Source: an uncultured Atopobium sp. (GTDB lineage Bacteria > Actinomycetota > Coriobacteriia > Coriobacteriales > Atopobiaceae). Taken from it: 17,634 nucleotides of DNA. The translations under genes and the position numbers were made by a program. The stretch's first letter is position 1. Every line of letters starts with the position of its first letter. The notes under the pieces are model-generated. The model was not told the origin of the DNA and searched no databases. It saw only the letters and a program-made list of their open reading frames with translations. Positions 1-7,006 of the stretch are shown one piece after another. The DNA lies in the NCBI GenBank assembly GCA_938045565.1, contig CALIAZ010000044.1, forward strand, positions 1 to 17,634, in the 5' to 3' direction.

Positions 1-62
1 TCGGTATTCGGTATTCGGTATTCGGTATTCGGTATTCGGTATTCGGTATTCGGTATTCGGTA
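1..62. repeat. 7-bp tandem repeat (TCGGTAT)n at the window edge
   Basis: The unit TCGGTAT occurs eight times without a mismatch, followed by a partial TCGGTA, giving about 8.9 visible copies. The array starts at base 1, so its full length is unknown. Because 7 is not a multiple of 3, copy-number change would shift any reading frame through it, but no gene is seen across it here. It lies just past the terminator of the heat-shock operon. Confidence 0.97.
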
Positions 63-70
63 AATGGTAA

Positions 71-113
71 CAAAACCAAAAACCAGCTCCCCGCGTACAC
101 ACAGGAAGCTGGT
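71..113 (-). terminator. Rho-independent terminator of the dnaK operon
   Basis: Read on the minus strand after the hspR stop codon, ACCAGCTTCC pairs with GGGGAGCTGGT (about 10 bp with one G-U pair, loop of about 11 nt). It is followed directly by a T-rich run, TTTTTGGTTTTG. The arms lie at roughly 82-91 and 104-113, with the T-tract complement at 71-81. It is placed to end dnaK-grpE-dnaJ-hspR transcription. Confidence 0.75.
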
Positions 114-143
114 CATCTTACTAGTAGCATTTGCCTCGTCGTC

Positions 144-617
144 TTACGATTCCTTTGGCTGCGCCGGATTGTCCTCGGCAGCGTTAGCGTCAGAAGGAGC
201 GGAACTTGGCATGCCCAGCAAGCGCTGCATCACCATCTCTGGGCTGGTCTCGCTGTAACGGACAAGCGAAGTGATGCGCTCGCGCATGTGATACTCGTGG
301 AGCTCATCCTCAAGCACGCGAATGCGTTCACGCAGTTCATCGATAAGATCGTCCTTCTCGAGAGCTCGCTCGCGCATGTCCAGAATGCGCACAACACCGG
401 CAAGATTGATGCCTTCGTCCGTCAGCTTTGAGACAAGATTGAGGCGGTCAATGTCCGCGCGAGAGTACAGGCGCGTGTTACCTCTAGAACGGCCGGGGTT
501 AATCAAGCCCTTCTGCTCGTACACGCGCAGCGTCTGCGGATGCATGCCCGTGAGCTCGGCCGCAACGCTGATCATGTACAGCGGCTTGTTACGACCGTCA
601 TCCTTCTTTCGAGCCAT
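144..617 (-). CDS. hspR: HspR, MerR-family heat-shock repressor
   Basis: A 157-residue DNA-binding repressor. The N-terminal MerR winged helix-turn-helix spans about residues 14-80, with the typical stretches MHPQTLRVYEQKGLI and RLYSRADIDRL. A charged coiled-coil helix follows (about 85-118), then a short Ala/Pro/Asp-rich tail. In actinobacteria HspR represses the dnaK operon and uses DnaK as co-repressor; this is family knowledge, and the gene's position as last gene of that operon fits it. The start codon overlaps the dnaJ stop codon by one base (TAATG), and a GAGGAG ribosome-binding site lies inside the end of dnaJ, which suggests translational coupling. No effector-binding domain is visible, as expected for HspR. 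Confidence 0.93.
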   Translation of the reverse strand: MARKKDDGRNKPLYMISVAAELTGMHPQTLRVYEQKGLINPGRSRGNTRLYSRADIDRLNLVSKLTDEGINLAGVVRILDMRERALEKDDLIDELRERIRVLEDELHEYHMRERITSLVRYSETSPEMVMQRLLGMPSSAPSDANAAEDNPAQPKES

Positions 618-1549
618 TACCGCTCCTCTCGGTAGCTGCGCTCATCGGCGTCAAGTAGCGCCTGAAGAGCGTCTCGCTCCTTCTTGGAAAGTTTTGTTGG
701 AACCTTAACGTCCACCGAAACATACAGAGCGCCGCGAGTTGCAGGATCCTTTACGCGAGGAGCACCTAGGTTCTTGAACCTAAACGTCTTTCCGCTCTGT
801 GTACCTGCAGGAACCTTGAGTCGCACCGTAGTTCCGTCAGGCGTTGGTACGTCAACCGAAGTACCCAAAGCCGCCTCGTAGATGCTCACTGGCAGCTTCA
901 TGCGCACGTCAGCGCCATCTCGCGAGAAGACCGGGTGAGCTGCAACGTTAATGGTGACCACAAGGTTTCCTCGTGGACCGCCATTGACGCCGTACTCGCC
1001 ATGCTTCTTATAGCGCAGCTTCATGCCATCGTAGGCGCCGGCTGGCACCTTAATGGTCAGCGACTGTTCCTCACCGGTTGAAGGCACACGATACGTTGCC
1101 TTGCGAGAAGTGCCCTTAAATGCCTCATTAAACGATACGTTTACGGACATAGTCAGGTCGCTGCCTGCGACTGGACGGTTTGCTCGCCCACCAAAAATGT
1201 CGGCAAAGTCAAAGCCGCCCGCTCCCGCACCTGCGCCGCCGCCAAAGCCGCTAAAGAAATCGGCAAAGTTGGCGCCGTTGACGTTGGTGGTATAGGTGTA
1301 GCCGCCCTGGCGACCACCAAATCCACCTCCAGGAATGCCTCCAAATGCAAGCATCTGGTCATACTCCTGGCGCTTTTTATCATCAGAGAGCGTGTTGTAC
1401 GCTTCCGAGATCTCTTTGAACTTGGCCTCATCGCCGCCCCTATCAGGGTGGTATTTAGCTGCAAGTTTCCTAAACGCTTTTTGAATATCAGACTTCGAGG
1501 CGTCGCGCTTCACGCCAAGAACGTCATAAAAAGTCTTACTACCTGCCAT
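617..1549 (-). CDS. dnaJ: DnaJ/CbpA-type co-chaperone, class B (no zinc finger)
   Basis: A 310-residue Hsp40. The J domain is at residues 6-68 with the HPD motif at 34-36, which stimulates DnaK ATPase. A Gly/Phe-rich linker covers about 69-125, including GGGFGG and FFSGFGGGAGAGAGGF. Two C-terminal peptide-binding beta domains follow (about 130-290). The protein has no cysteine at all, so the CxxCxGxG zinc-finger repeats of class A DnaJ are absent; it is class B, like CbpA or actinobacterial DnaJ2. It starts 32 bases after the grpE stop with a GAGAGGAGG ribosome-binding site about 9 bases before the ATG. It acts in the cytoplasm with DnaK and GrpE. A second, zinc-finger DnaJ may exist elsewhere in the genome. 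Confidence 0.93.
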   Translation of the reverse strand: MAGSKTFYDVLGVKRDASKSDIQKAFRKLAAKYHPDRGGDEAKFKEISEAYNTLSDDKKRQEYDQMLAFGGIPGGGFGGRQGGYTYTTNVNGANFADFFSGFGGGAGAGAGGFDFADIFGGRANRPVAGSDLTMSVNVSFNEAFKGTSRKATYRVPSTGEEQSLTIKVPAGAYDGMKLRYKKHGEYGVNGGPRGNLVVTINVAAHPVFSRDGADVRMKLPVSIYEAALGTSVDVPTPDGTTVRLKVPAGTQSGKTFRFKNLGAPRVKDPATRGALYVSVDVKVPTKLSKKERDALQALLDADERSYREER

Positions 1550-1581
1550 TCAGCACGGCCTCCTCTCTAAACTACTCTGTC

Positions 1582-2445
1582 TTACTCGGCTGAACCGTTT
1601 GCAGCCTCGGCGCCGTCCGCTGCTGCACCGTCTGCGCCCGCGCCATCTGCAGCTTCAGGCTCCGCTGGGCGCTTTGGGCCACCGTGAGTAACAACAACCA
1701 TCGCAGTGCGAATATCCTTGCCGCCCATGCGATAGCCCTTTTGATACACCTGAGCGACGGTCTCATCATACGCCTCGGTGTCCTCAATCTGGCTCACTGC
1801 CTGGTGAGAAAGGGGGTCAAAGGCCTCGCCCACAGGATTAACTACCTCAACGCCTTCTTTGTTCAGGACGCTTACGAACTTATTGCATACAGCGGAGACG
1901 CCCTCGACAAACTGCTTGGCTGCAGGGTCAGTCAGGTTATCCGCGTGCTCAATGGCGCGCTCCAGGTCATCAATAACGGGGAGAAGATCAACTACCAGCT
2001 TCTCTGTTGCACGCTGACGCTCATCAAGACGCTCCTGAGCGGTACGACGACGATAGTTGTCCCAGTCAGCCTGCAGACGCAGGAAGCGATCGTTTGCCTC
2101 AGCTGCCTGCTGCTTTGCTGCCTCAATCTTGTCGGAAACCGAGTCCAGCTCGTTCTGCAGACGGTCGCGCTCCTGAGCTGCACGCTGGGCGTCGGCAGCG
2201 ATCTCTGCCTCCGCTGTCTCTTCACCGCGACGAATTGCCTCTGCAACCATCTCTTCTTCGGTCATCGGACGGCCTACGCCAGCCACACCGGCTGCGCCAG
2301 CTGCGCCATTGGCAGCGGTAGCGTTATCATCAAGCGTTTGACTTGCGGAATCCTCCCCCACAACGCCAACAGCACCTACGGTTTCATCACCGTTATTCTC
2401 GTTATCAAAGGTAGCGTCAACCTTGTTCTGATCTTCTGTTGCCAC
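1582..2445 (-). CDS. grpE: GrpE, nucleotide exchange factor for DnaK
   Basis: A GrpE homologue of about 287 residues, long for the family (often 180-220). The core is typical: a long coiled-coil (rich in AQERDRLQNELDSV-like heptads), the segment DWDNYRRRTAQER, and the beta-wing region with PLSHQAV and QKGYRMGGKDIRTAMVVV. It drives ADP release from DnaK. The excess length comes from an acidic, disordered-looking N terminus of about 70 residues and an Ala/Asp/Gly/Glu-rich C-terminal tail of about 35 residues. The start is uncertain. GTG at 2454 overlaps the AGGGAGGT ribosome-binding site, ATG at 2451 is only 2 bases from GGAGG, and GTG at 2445 has ideal 8-base spacing, so 2445 is preferred. It is the second gene of the operon. 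Confidence 0.92.
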   Translation of the reverse strand: MATEDQNKVDATFDNENNGDETVGAVGVVGEDSASQTLDDNATAANGAAGAAGVAGVGRPMTEEEMVAEAIRRGEETAEAEIAADAQRAAQERDRLQNELDSVSDKIEAAKQQAAEANDRFLRLQADWDNYRRRTAQERLDERQRATEKLVVDLLPVIDDLERAIEHADNLTDPAAKQFVEGVSAVCNKFVSVLNKEGVEVVNPVGEAFDPLSHQAVSQIEDTEAYDETVAQVYQKGYRMGGKDIRTAMVVVTHGGPKRPAEPEAADGAGADGAAADGAEAANGSAE

Positions 2446-2451
2446 TGCCAT

Positions 2452-2460
2452 CACCTCCCT
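2452..2460 (-). promoter_or_regulatory. Ribosome-binding site that decides the grpE start
   Basis: On the minus strand AGGGAGGTG is a near-perfect Shine-Dalgarno sequence. It touches ATG 2451 (gap of 2 bases from GGAGG) but lies 8 bases before GTG 2445. Spacing therefore favours the GTG, which drops three residues from the longest reading. Confidence 0.6.
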
Positions 2461-2470
2461 ATGTGTAGAA

Positions 2471-2497
2471 GGCGGCTAAACGTTTCCGCCAGCCGCC
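2471..2497 (-). promoter_or_regulatory. Hairpin between dnaK and grpE
   Basis: GGCGGCT (2471-2477) pairs perfectly with AGCCGCC (2491-2497) across a 13-base loop that itself holds the palindrome AAACGTTT. No T-run follows on the minus strand, so this is not a simple terminator. It sits in the 123-base dnaK-grpE gap, where it could act as a processing or 3' stabilising structure or an attenuator that keeps grpE below dnaK. The function is an inference. Confidence 0.55.
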
Positions 2498-2568
2498 TCC
2501 GAGTCATGTCACATTGTCTACCAGCTACTGCACCAAGTTACCCAAGCGCATATGCCGAGAAACTCAGA

Positions 2569-4473
2569 TTAGTTCTGGTTCTTATCGTCGTCGACAACCT
2601 CGTAGTCTGCATCAACAACGTCTGGCTCAGAAGGGTTGCTTGCTGCGCCGTTGTTGCCAGCGGTCTGAGCCTGAGCGTCAGCATAGACAATCTCTGCAAG
2701 CTTCTGGCCAACCTCAGTGAGTTTCTCGCCAGCCTTCTTGATTGCCTCAATGTCGGAGCCATCAAGTGCGGTCTTTGCCTCAGCAACAGCCTCTTCAACA
2801 GCCTTCTTCTGATCCTCAGGGACCTTATCGCCAAGGTCTTTGACGGTCTGCTCGGTGCTGTACGCCAGGGAGTCTACCTGGTTGCGGACCTCAATCTCGT
2901 CCTTGCGCTTCTTGTCTTCCTCAGCGTGAGACTCTGCGTCCTTGACCATGCGATCAACTTCCTCGTCGGACAGAGCGGTGGAACCAGAAATGGTAATCTC
3001 CTGGGACTTGTCGGTTGCCTTGTCCTTAGCGGTGACCTTCAGGATGCCGTTTGCGTCGATGTCAAAGGTAACCTCAATCTGAGGGATACCACGCTGAGCA
3101 GCAGGAATGCCGGTAAGGTTGAACTTACCAAGGCTCTTGTTGTCAGAAGCCATCTCGCGCTCGCCCTGAAGGACGTGGATCTCAACGGAGGTCTGGTTGT
3201 CAGCTGCGGTGGAGTAAACCTTTGTGCTGGAAGTTGGGATAGTGGTGTTGCGGTCGATGACCTTGTCAACAACGCCGCCGAGGGTCTCAACGCCCAGGGA
3301 CAGTGGGGTTACGTCCAGAAGCAGGATGCCAGATACGTCGCCGGTAAGAACGCCGCCCTGAACAGCTGCACCGTCTGCAACAACCTCGTCTGGGTTGACG
3401 GACATGTTAGGCTGCTTGCCAGTCATGCTCTTGACCAGGTCCTGAACAGCTGGCATACGAGTGGAGCCGCCGACCAGAATAACTTCGCTGACGTCGGAGA
3501 GCTGAAGACCTGCGTCCTGGAGTGCCTTGGTTACAGGAGCCTTGCAGCGGTCGAGAAGATCGCGGGTGATGCGCTCAAACTCTGCACGAGTCAGGGTGTA
3601 GTCAAGGTGCTTAGGACCAGATGCATCTGCAGTGATGAATGGCAGGTTAATCTGTGCCTGCTGAGCGCTGGAGAGCTCCTTCTTGGCATTCTCTGCAGCC
3701 TCCTTAAGGCGCTGAAGTGCCATTGGATCCTTGCGGAGGTCAATGCCGTTATCGGAGTTGAACTTGTCTGCAAGCCAGTCGATAACGCGCTGATCCCAGT
3801 CGTCGCCGCCCAGGTGGTTGTCGCCGTTGGTTGCAAGAACCTCAACAACGCCGTCTGCAAGGTCAAGCAGGGAGACGTCGAAGGTACCGCCGCCGAGGTC
3901 GAAGACGAGAACCTTGTGGTCCTGGTCCTTCTTGTCCAGACCGTAAGCAAGAGCTGCTGCGGTTGGCTCGTTAACGATACGCTGAACGTTGAGGCCAGCA
4001 ATCTTACCTGCGTCCTTAGTTGCCTGACGCTGTGCATCGTTGAAGTATGCTGGGACAGTAATGACAGCGTCGGTTACAGGCTCACCAAGGTACTTCTCGG
4101 CGTCTGCCTTCATCTTTGCAAGGGTCATAGCGCTAATCTGCTCTGGGGTGTAGTCAACGCCCTCGATCTCGACGACTGCGCGGCCGTCGGTGCCAGCCTT
4201 AACCTTGTAAGGGACAGTCTTGATCTCAGACTGGACCTCGTCAAACTTGCGGCCCATGAAACGCTTGATGGAGAAGACGGTGTTTACAGGGTTGGTGACA
4301 GCCTGGTTCTTTGCTGCCTTACCAACAATGCGGTCGCCATCAGCGCGGAAGCCAACAACGGAAGGAGTTGTGCGGTCTCCCTCTGCGTTTACGATAATAG
4401 TTGGCTCTCCACCCTCAAGGACAGCCATAGCTGAGTTTGTAGTACCCAGGTCAATTCCAAGAATCTTACCCAT
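2569..4473 (-). CDS. dnaK: DnaK (Hsp70) chaperone
   Basis: A full-length 634-residue Hsp70. The ATPase domain shows GIDLGTTNS near the N terminus, AYFNDAQRQATKDAG, VNEPTAAALAYG, DLGGGTFDVS and LVGGSTRMP. The interdomain linker reads ILLLDVTPLSLG, followed by the substrate-binding beta domain and helical lid. The C terminus has the DnaK-type ending DADYEVVDDDK followed by NQN. It is the ATP-driven cytoplasmic folding chaperone served by the downstream grpE and dnaJ. It starts at ATG 4473 with AAAGGA about 9 bases upstream. It is the first gene of the heat-shock operon, with a 222-base upstream region carrying a candidate operator. GC content is higher than in the PTS operon upstream. Confidence 0.98.
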   Translation of the reverse strand: MGKILGIDLGTTNSAMAVLEGGEPTIIVNAEGDRTTPSVVGFRADGDRIVGKAAKNQAVTNPVNTVFSIKRFMGRKFDEVQSEIKTVPYKVKAGTDGRAVVEIEGVDYTPEQISAMTLAKMKADAEKYLGEPVTDAVITVPAYFNDAQRQATKDAGKIAGLNVQRIVNEPTAAALAYGLDKKDQDHKVLVFDLGGGTFDVSLLDLADGVVEVLATNGDNHLGGDDWDQRVIDWLADKFNSDNGIDLRKDPMALQRLKEAAENAKKELSSAQQAQINLPFITADASGPKHLDYTLTRAEFERITRDLLDRCKAPVTKALQDAGLQLSDVSEVILVGGSTRMPAVQDLVKSMTGKQPNMSVNPDEVVADGAAVQGGVLTGDVSGILLLDVTPLSLGVETLGGVVDKVIDRNTTIPTSSTKVYSTAADNQTSVEIHVLQGEREMASDNKSLGKFNLTGIPAAQRGIPQIEVTFDIDANGILKVTAKDKATDKSQEITISGSTALSDEEVDRMVKDAESHAEEDKKRKDEIEVRNQVDSLAYSTEQTVKDLGDKVPEDQKKAVEEAVAEAKTALDGSDIEAIKKAGEKLTEVGQKLAEIVYADAQAQTAGNNGAASNPSEPDVVDADYEVVDDDKNQN

Positions 4474-4560
4474 TGTGAATCATCCTTTCCTATGTACGTG
4501 TTCCGTTTGGCGAGAAACCCCACAGGTAGATGACCTGAAAAAGGGTACAAGCTAACCGCG

Positions 4561-4575
4561 AACACATACTGTGTT
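4561..4575. repeat. Short inverted repeat in the dnaK leader
   Basis: AACACA and TGTGTT are exact inverted repeats separated by TAC. The element lies about 90 bases upstream of the dnaK ATG. It could be a small leader hairpin or a second protein site. It is short, so chance is possible. Confidence 0.45.
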
Positions 4576-4607
4576 TCTGCTTTACGGTTTTGCTTATACC
4601 CCTATGT

Positions 4608-4634
4608 CTGACTTATATACATAATCTAAGTCAG
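4608..4634. promoter_or_regulatory. Candidate heat-shock operator upstream of dnaK
   Basis: CTGACTTA (4608-4615) and TAAGTCAG (4627-4634) form a perfect 8-bp inverted repeat with an 11-base AT-rich spacer. Read on the minus strand, the repeat contains TATATAAG, which could serve as a -10 element, so a bound protein would block the promoter. The known HspR operator (HAIR) is CTTGAGT-N7-ACTCAAG, and no copy of it is seen in 4474-4695; CIRCE is absent too. This repeat is therefore the best candidate HspR site, but it differs from HAIR in both arms and spacing. I see no confident -35 box. Nothing else is recognised in the 222-base gap. Confidence 0.45.
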
Positions 4635-4695
4635 TTTGTAGTAGATTTTTCACCGACGTTTTGTAGCCGCTGGTGGAATTGATGATTAAGCCGAT

Positions 4696-5424
4696 TTAGC
4701 TCTCACAAATCGAATTTAAATAATTTGATATAACCTCAAAATCATTCGTACCAATTTGCCTAATAAATTCAGAACCAATTACTGCCCCATCAGCGCCATT
4801 TGAAAGCACCTCTTTTATACCCTTATTGTCTTTGATGCCAAATCCTACAAAAGCAGGCAAATCGGAAAACTTTCTTAGCCTTTTGATTGTCTCGATATAC
4901 GCATGCTGACTTGATAAGTCTCCCCCTGTTTTACCTGCAGCGGAGACAACATATGCAAAATGAGTAGATTCATTGATAGCTTGTTCCATTTCTAAATCAG
5001 ACATGGATTCGGAGAATATTCTTACAATTCCTGAGTAATCATTACGGGATTGAACGCCATCAACACAAAGAACTGCATCGTAAATCCAATAGGGCAGCTC
5101 TTTAACTTTAAAGTTTTCCAATCCCTCTGCATACGTCATAAGCACAATACGAGAGGAAAAAATCTTCCTGACTTTAGATAGCTCTTCTTTAACAATATCA
5201 GCATTCAACATTAGTAATGTTTGCTCATGTGTCTTTTTGATTGTCTCACCATCCATAAAAGGATTACTTACTGGCAGTCCAATCTCAAGACATCCGATAC
5301 CATGTCCTTCAATTTCTTGAAGGACATGGTAAAACATTTCCCAATTTGGGTACCCCAGCGGTAAGTACAGCGCCAGTTTTCTTGCCAGTTCATTGTGCTT
5401 ATTACTGCTGGAATACTTTTGCAT
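4696..5424 (-). CDS. Orphan TrpA-like TIM-barrel protein, probable lyase of a PTS pathway
   Basis: A 242-residue homologue of the tryptophan synthase alpha chain (E. coli TrpA has 268). TrpA releases indole and glyceraldehyde-3-phosphate from indoleglycerol phosphate. Equivalents of catalytic Glu49 and Asp60 are present as E47 and D58 in CLEIGLPVSNPFMDG. The Tyr175 region is retained (FAYVVSAAGKTGG), as are the phosphate-binding parts GFGI and AVIGSEF. Several other features have changed. The TrpA GDP motif reads GYP, Asp56, which takes part in signalling to TrpB, is Asn, and the conserved DVPxEE loop is DGVQSRN. There is no trpB or other trp gene in the window. It is the last gene of a PTS operon, 9 bases after EIIC, with an AAGGA ribosome-binding site. 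It is probably a phosphate-specific C-C lyase acting on a PTS product; the substrate is unknown. No clear terminator follows it. Confidence 0.8.
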   Translation of the reverse strand: MQKYSSSNKHNELARKLALYLPLGYPNWEMFYHVLQEIEGHGIGCLEIGLPVSNPFMDGETIKKTHEQTLLMLNADIVKEELSKVRKIFSSRIVLMTYAEGLENFKVKELPYWIYDAVLCVDGVQSRNDYSGIVRIFSESMSDLEMEQAINESTHFAYVVSAAGKTGGDLSSQHAYIETIKRLRKFSDLPAFVGFGIKDNKGIKEVLSNGADGAVIGSEFIRQIGTNDFEVISNYLNSICES

Positions 5425-5433
5425 TAGAGATCC

Positions 5434-6714
5434 TTAGAATGGAAGGGCATGGAGAATAAAGCCAAGAAGCGGACCATATACACAATAGTCGGTCTCAGAG
5501 AGAATGCGCATAATTGGCTCATAAGAACCAACAAATGGCAGAAGCAGGGCCTGGCCAAAAATTAGGATAAAACCATTGGCAAGAGAGCCAATTACCGCAC
5601 CTCTAGCGCCACCATGAGCATTACCAAAAATTGCAGTTGCTGCACCAGTGAAGAACGTTGGAATAAGCGCTGGGAAAACAATAATTGGATATCCAACTGC
5701 AGCAAGAATTACCATACCTACTAGTCCAGATAACAAACTGCAAAGGAAACCAACAATTACGCAGGTTGGATAGCCTGGGAACAGCAGTGGGACATCCAGA
5801 CCAGGTTTTGCTCCAGGGATAATCTTATCTGCAATACCGTGGAATGCTGGAATGATCTCTGCAAGCATCATTCGAACGCCAGTAATAATAACGGTAATCC
5901 ACATGCCAAAGCTAATACCCTGAAGAATTGAATAGACCAAGACGTCCTGTCCTCCAGAAATATTTTCCATAACCCATGTAGGATCTGCGACAATACTTAC
6001 GCAAAGGAACAACAAAGTCATTACCAACGTTAAGGCAATAGTCATCTCACGGAGGAAAGCAAACTGCTTTGGAATTTTGATCTCTTCAAGATCGTGCTCC
6101 TTGTTACCAAAAGCTTTTGCGAGATATGTAGAAATCAAAAGACCAGTAGAGCTTGAGTGAGCAAGGGTAATCTCTTCTCCACCCTTAACTCCCTTAATGC
6201 AGTGATTGACATATGCGCAAGAGAAGGTCATATAGCAACCAAGAAGCACTGATCCAACTGCCACAATTCCCCAAAAATCAAGAGGCGTATTGTACTTAAG
6301 TAGGGCGGCAATCAGACCTGCGAAGAAGAATGCAACATGAGCTGAAAGATGAACAAACTTAAATTTTGTAAATCTTGCCAAAAGCAAGTTAATCAAAAAT
6401 CCGAAAGCAAAAATAAGAGAGAGTTCTGTGCCTAGGTCGGTCATATATTCAGCACTAGCAGTACCAATATCAGTGGCAGGAACAGAACCATTTCCGAAAG
6501 CTTTTCCAATCATTGTTGCCAAGGGCAAAAGCGCCATTCCAAGCGTTTGTCCTCCAACATTGACCATTGTGAAGCCAATCATCGCCTTAATTGCAGATGG
6601 AAGAAGCTGGCTCCATTGTCTTTTCATTGCAATCATTCCGATTACAACGACTAATCCAATGATAAATACCGATTGGCTTAGATAATGATTGACAATATAA
6701 AGAAAAATCTCCAT
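5434..6714 (-). CDS. PTS EIIC component, ascorbate (UlaA/SgaT) family
   Basis: A 426-residue polytopic membrane protein with about ten hydrophobic segments along its length. It belongs by sequence character to the ascorbate-type EIIC family (UlaA), with family-like segments such as AMIGFTMVNVGGQTLG and FGNAHGGARGAVIGSLANG. It would form the sugar-conducting channel for uptake coupled to phosphorylation by the EIIB encoded 4 bases upstream. The AAGGA ribosome-binding site lies in the end of EIIB. The rest of the ascorbate pathway (UlaD, UlaE, UlaF, UlaG) is absent here, so L-ascorbate should not be assumed as substrate. The only enzyme in the operon is the TrpA-like protein that follows. Confidence 0.88.
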   Translation of the reverse strand: MEIFLYIVNHYLSQSVFIIGLVVVIGMIAMKRQWSQLLPSAIKAMIGFTMVNVGGQTLGMALLPLATMIGKAFGNGSVPATDIGTASAEYMTDLGTELSLIFAFGFLINLLLARFTKFKFVHLSAHVAFFFAGLIAALLKYNTPLDFWGIVAVGSVLLGCYMTFSCAYVNHCIKGVKGGEEITLAHSSSTGLLISTYLAKAFGNKEHDLEEIKIPKQFAFLREMTIALTLVMTLLFLCVSIVADPTWVMENISGGQDVLVYSILQGISFGMWITVIITGVRMMLAEIIPAFHGIADKIIPGAKPGLDVPLLFPGYPTCVIVGFLCSLLSGLVGMVILAAVGYPIIVFPALIPTFFTGAATAIFGNAHGGARGAVIGSLANGFILIFGQALLLPFVGSYEPIMRILSETDYCVYGPLLGFILHALPF

Positions 6715-6718
6715 GACA

Positions 6719-7000
6719 CTATCCTTCCATCTGATTAATATGCTGCATTAGCTGCTCTTTTAGATACGCCTTATCCATCATGTTATCGATGCGAATTATT
6801 GGAACAGAGTTATCCCTCAGTGCATCAGCAAAGTCTGATGTGGTAATAATCAAATCATATGCAGAAGGATCTACAGAGCCGATGTCGGACGCATCAACAG
6901 TTCCGTCAATTCCTTCAGCATCTAAAATTTGCTGAGTAAAGAGCCGCATCATCATGCTACTTCCAACACCAGCGCCACATACTGTTACAACCTTGATCAT
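6719..7000 (-). CDS. PTS EIIB component, ascorbate/galactitol-like family
   Basis: A 93-residue cytoplasmic phosphocarrier. The phosphorylated cysteine is Cys8 in VCGAGVGSSMM, the P-loop typical of UlaB/GatB-type EIIB. It would accept phosphate from an EIIA and pass it to the sugar as it crosses the EIIC encoded next. The start ATG lies 6 bases after the regulator stop codon, and its AGGAGG ribosome-binding site is formed by the last codons of the regulator, so the two are likely translationally coupled. No free-standing EIIA gene exists in the operon; the EIIA domain at the end of the regulator is the likely donor. Confidence 0.92.
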   Translation of the reverse strand: MIKVVTVCGAGVGSSMMMRLFTQQILDAEGIDGTVDASDIGSVDPSAYDLIITTSDFADALRDNSVPIIRIDNMMDKAYLKEQLMQHINQMEG

Positions 7001-7006
7001 AATTGC

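Noticed and set aside
1684..4434. A 916-codon open frame on the plus strand opposite grpE and dnaK.
   Set aside because: It is antisense to two certain genes and has an unnatural Cys/Leu/Val-rich composition with no domain. Long frames opposite dnaK are a known result of its codon bias.
4650..4678. CACC/GGTG imperfect hairpin after the TrpA-like gene as a terminator.
   Set aside because: It is interrupted by mismatches and has no T-run on either strand.
5434..6714. Naming the EIIC gene ulaA and the substrate L-ascorbate.
   Set aside because: Family membership is clear, but none of the ascorbate catabolic enzymes accompany it.
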